Of a stretch of 64,000 nt of DNA, positions 62,378 through 64,000 are shown piece after piece. The position numbers were made by a program, and so were the translations under genes. The notes beneath the pieces were generated by a model. That model did no database searches. It was given only the letters and a program-made list of their open reading frames with translations, and was not told where the DNA came from. The stretch is from Gammaproteobacteria bacterium (lineage in GTDB: Bacteria > Pseudomonadota > Gammaproteobacteria > Pseudomonadales > Azotimanducaceae). Within the stretch, counting starts at the first letter, position 1, and the number at the start of each line of letters is the position of its first letter. Location: positions 62,001 to 126,000 of the forward strand of contig VXNY01000031.1 in the NCBI GenBank assembly GCA_009840305.1, given 5' to 3'.

Positions 62378-64000
62378 TTGGCCAATCCAACAGACATAGA
62401 GTTCTACGAAGAGTGGCGACTGACCTCGCCGATGGCAATACTCTTTATTGCCATTCGTCGTTTTCGTCGTGTTGTTCGCAGTGTGATAGAAATCGTCTCT
62501 TTAGGTGGTTTGACAGTAGTGTTACTTAGGTTTCTTGATGTAGGGCTTGTAACTGCTATTCTGTACTACGCCGTAGCGGTATTGGCTTTTGTCGTGATTA
62601 GTGCGGTAGTATCCTTTCTAGTGCTTCGGGTAAAGATTTCTGAAGCTGGAATAGCAATGAAATCTGGGGTGTTTCGTCGTACGCACAAAGTAGTTCTTTG
62701 GGAGAGAATTCGGTCAATAAATTTGGAGTCCGGTCCGATCGAAAGAATATTCAGACTAGTCCGAGTCTCGGTAGATACTGCAAGTTCAATGGGATCCGAA
62801 ATCGAGATTCCTGCATTGCCGATTTTTGTCGGTCAACATCTTAGATCTCACGTAAAAGAACCCCAACTTACCGATAGCCAACGACTACCTGACGAAATTT
62901 CGGCCACAGAGACATCCGCAGAATCATACGATCAGTCTCTCTATGAATTGCGCGGCAAAAATATGTTGATTGCGGCGATTTGTTCCAAAGGGATGATCTT
63001 TGCGACCGTCTTAGGTATTGGATTTGTACTAGTCATTACATCAAATGCATACCTCATCTATTATCAGGTAAATCTCGCCGACGAAGATGTTCCAACTGAC
63101 ACGACACTTCAGGAAGAAGTTCACGACAAACTGAAAGAGGATCTGGAAACTAATTTGAACTTCTTTTCTGCACTGCAACAGGCATGGAAGTGGTCTGCGG
63201 AAGAGCGTATAGAGAACAGAAGTAAATCAATCACACAATTACTGCTTCCATTAGTGTTTTTATTGCTTGCCTTCGTAGTGATTCTGATTCCAAGTTTTAT
63301 CATAGGGTTCCTCGTCAAAGCAGCGATCTTTTGTGTGTCACACAATGACTACAGGCTTCGTCAGGAAGATTCCAAACTCATCAGTGAACGAGGATTGATA
63401 ACACGAAAAACCACTACCGTGGAGATTCGCAAAGTTCAGATTTTGAGAATATATTTGACAGTGAGATCAAGATTGTTTCAACGGTATGACGTCAAAGTAC
63501 AACAGTCCGATGAAGACGACACGGTGCAGTCCGCGGTTGGAAACGCTGCTCATCAAATCGATATACCTTGCGTTGATTCAGCATTCTGTCGCGAAATCGC
63601 GGAGCAGATCTTTCCAAAAGCGAATCAACAATTGCCGCTCGATCCACGATCAACGGAAATTCAACGCTTTTCTCCTGCATATTTCTTTATTGGTCTCTTA
63701 GGAGTAGGACCGTTAATATTGGTATTGCTGTGGGGCGAGTTGTGGTTTCTCATGGGCACTCGGGCAGCAATTATCTGGTCGCTCGTGCTCGTCCCTCTAG
63801 GGACACTCATCTGGTGGCAATACTGGCGTCGTACCGGATATGCGTTCTACGAAAATTTCATTTTGCTTCGCAAAGGATTTTTGGGACATGATCTACGGGT
63901 AATTCCAATATCCAAGCTACAAGAGGTGCGCATTTCCCAATCGATTATTCAACGACTTCATAATCGGTGCACACTACAAATGTTCTCGCATTCCACTACT
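62378..64000 (+). CDS. Multi-domain bacterial PH (DUF304, YdbT-like) membrane protein, 3' end beyond window
   Basis: The frame is open from a TAG at 62375-62377 to the last base (541 codons, no stop). The likely start is TTG 62378, or the ATG at 62432. The layout is two membrane helices (about residues 40-85), a bPH_2 domain (KISEAGIAMKSGVFRRTHKVVLWERIRSINLE), helices near 195-225 and 285-315, a second domain (RQEDSKLISERGLITRKTTTVEIRKVQ), helices near 430-480, and the start of a third (YAFYENFILLRKGFLGHDLRVIPISKLQEVRI). This is the YdbT arrangement of Gram-negative and Gram-positive bacteria. The role is unknown, probably envelope or protein-secretion related. The small partner YdbS is not upstream. 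Confidence 0.85.
   Translation, partial: MANPTDIEFYEEWRLTSPMAILFIAIRRFRRVVRSVIEIVSLGGLTVVLLRFLDVGLVTAILYYAVAVLAFVVISAVVSFLVLRVKISEAGIAMKSGVFRRTHKVVLWERIRSINLESGPIERIFRLVRVSVDTASSMGSEIEIPALPIFVGQHLRSHVKEPQLTDSQRLPDEISATETSAESYDQSLYELRGKNMLIAAICSKGMIFATVLGIGFVLVITSNAYLIYYQVNLADEDVPTDTTLQEEVHDKLKEDLETNLNFFSALQQAWKWSAEERIENRSKSITQLLLPLVFLLLAFVVILIPSFIIGFLVKAAIFCVSHNDYRLRQEDSKLISERGLITRKTTTVEIRKVQILRIYLTVRSRLFQRYDVKVQQSDEDDTVQSAVGNAAHQIDIPCVDSAFCREIAEQIFPKANQQLPLDPRSTEIQRFSPAYFFIGLLGVGPLILVLLWGELWFLMGTRAAIIWSLVLVPLGTLIWWQYWRRTGYAFYENFILLRKGFLGHDLRVIPISKLQEVRISQSIIQRLHNRCTLQMFSHSTT

Noticed and set aside
1..64000. CRISPR arrays, insertion sequences, prophage genes, integrases, toxin-antitoxin pairs
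   Set aside because: No regularly spaced repeats, transposase or integrase motifs, terminal inverted repeats or phage structural genes were seen on reading through. The tRNA pair has no adjacent integrase or duplicated 3' end that would mark an integration site.

Overview
The window reads as chromosomal core plus some lineage-specific DNA from a free-living, probably aerobic gammaproteobacterium of moderate to low GC. The evidence is the E. coli-like sequence of LexA, TatD, RimJ, PepN, PurB and MnmA, a tRNA-Val/tRNA-Asp pair, and an imuA-imuB-dnaE2 mutasome. I see no insertion sequence, phage gene, CRISPR array or rRNA. Genes are dense. An unusual share start with TTG or GTG, and many are translationally coupled by overlaps of 1-17 bp.

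Layout: 1-660, end of an MscS channel (cut by the window edge). 889-4160, lexA with its own SOS-type promoter, convergent with topA. 4271-8492, a membrane-anchored unknown, a Usp protein, the Slt lytic transglycosylase, TatD and a small glutaredoxin-like protein. 8663-12143, a rimJ-like acetyltransferase, an S9 peptidase and a D-Ala-D-Ala ligase in one unit. 12234-14023, an outer-membrane barrel and pyrD. 14109-20830, a complete MoxR/Bat (Aerotolerance-type) operon: MoxR ATPase, DUF58, DUF4381, BatA, a BatB-BatC fusion and BatD. 20908-25017, PPK2, FolE and PepN.

25344-33431 holds a Gfo/Idh/MocA oxidoreductase, an XdhC protein, a large TlpA-type thioredoxin protein and two tandem helical-repeat paralogues of unknown function. 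33968-38658 holds a MocA-type nucleotidyltransferase, NAD kinase, a small zinc ribbon, an aromatic amino acid hydroxylase and an NhaC antiporter. 38864-40238 holds an ELM1-family protein and a secreted acidic protein. 40681-40847 holds tRNA-Asp and tRNA-Val, with a promoter and a terminator.

41023-45804 is the most distinctive region. Three secreted EF-hand proteins lie in a row; the third (eight EF-hands) is an in-frame fusion of a copy of the first and a copy of the second. Two tandem paralogous membrane proteins follow. 45856-51240 has a MaoC hydratase, a Coq4-family protein, a DUF3667 protein, an MFS exporter and a secreted alpha/beta hydrolase.

51164-56533 is the SOS mutasome operon imuA-imuB-dnaE2. 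Its promoter is built around a perfect 15-bp inverted repeat that differs from the CTGT-type box at lexA. It is followed by moaC-moaD-moaE (molybdopterin synthesis), a probable lipoprotein with no conventional start codon, the coupled set mnmA-purB-GNAT, and a multi-domain bacterial PH membrane protein that runs off the end.

Functional links: LexA and ImuABC belong to the DNA-damage response. XdhC, MocA-like and MoaCDE imply a molybdenum hydroxylase encoded elsewhere. FolE could feed the pterin that the aromatic amino acid hydroxylase needs. The Bat operon, Slt, Ddl and barrel protein concern the cell envelope.
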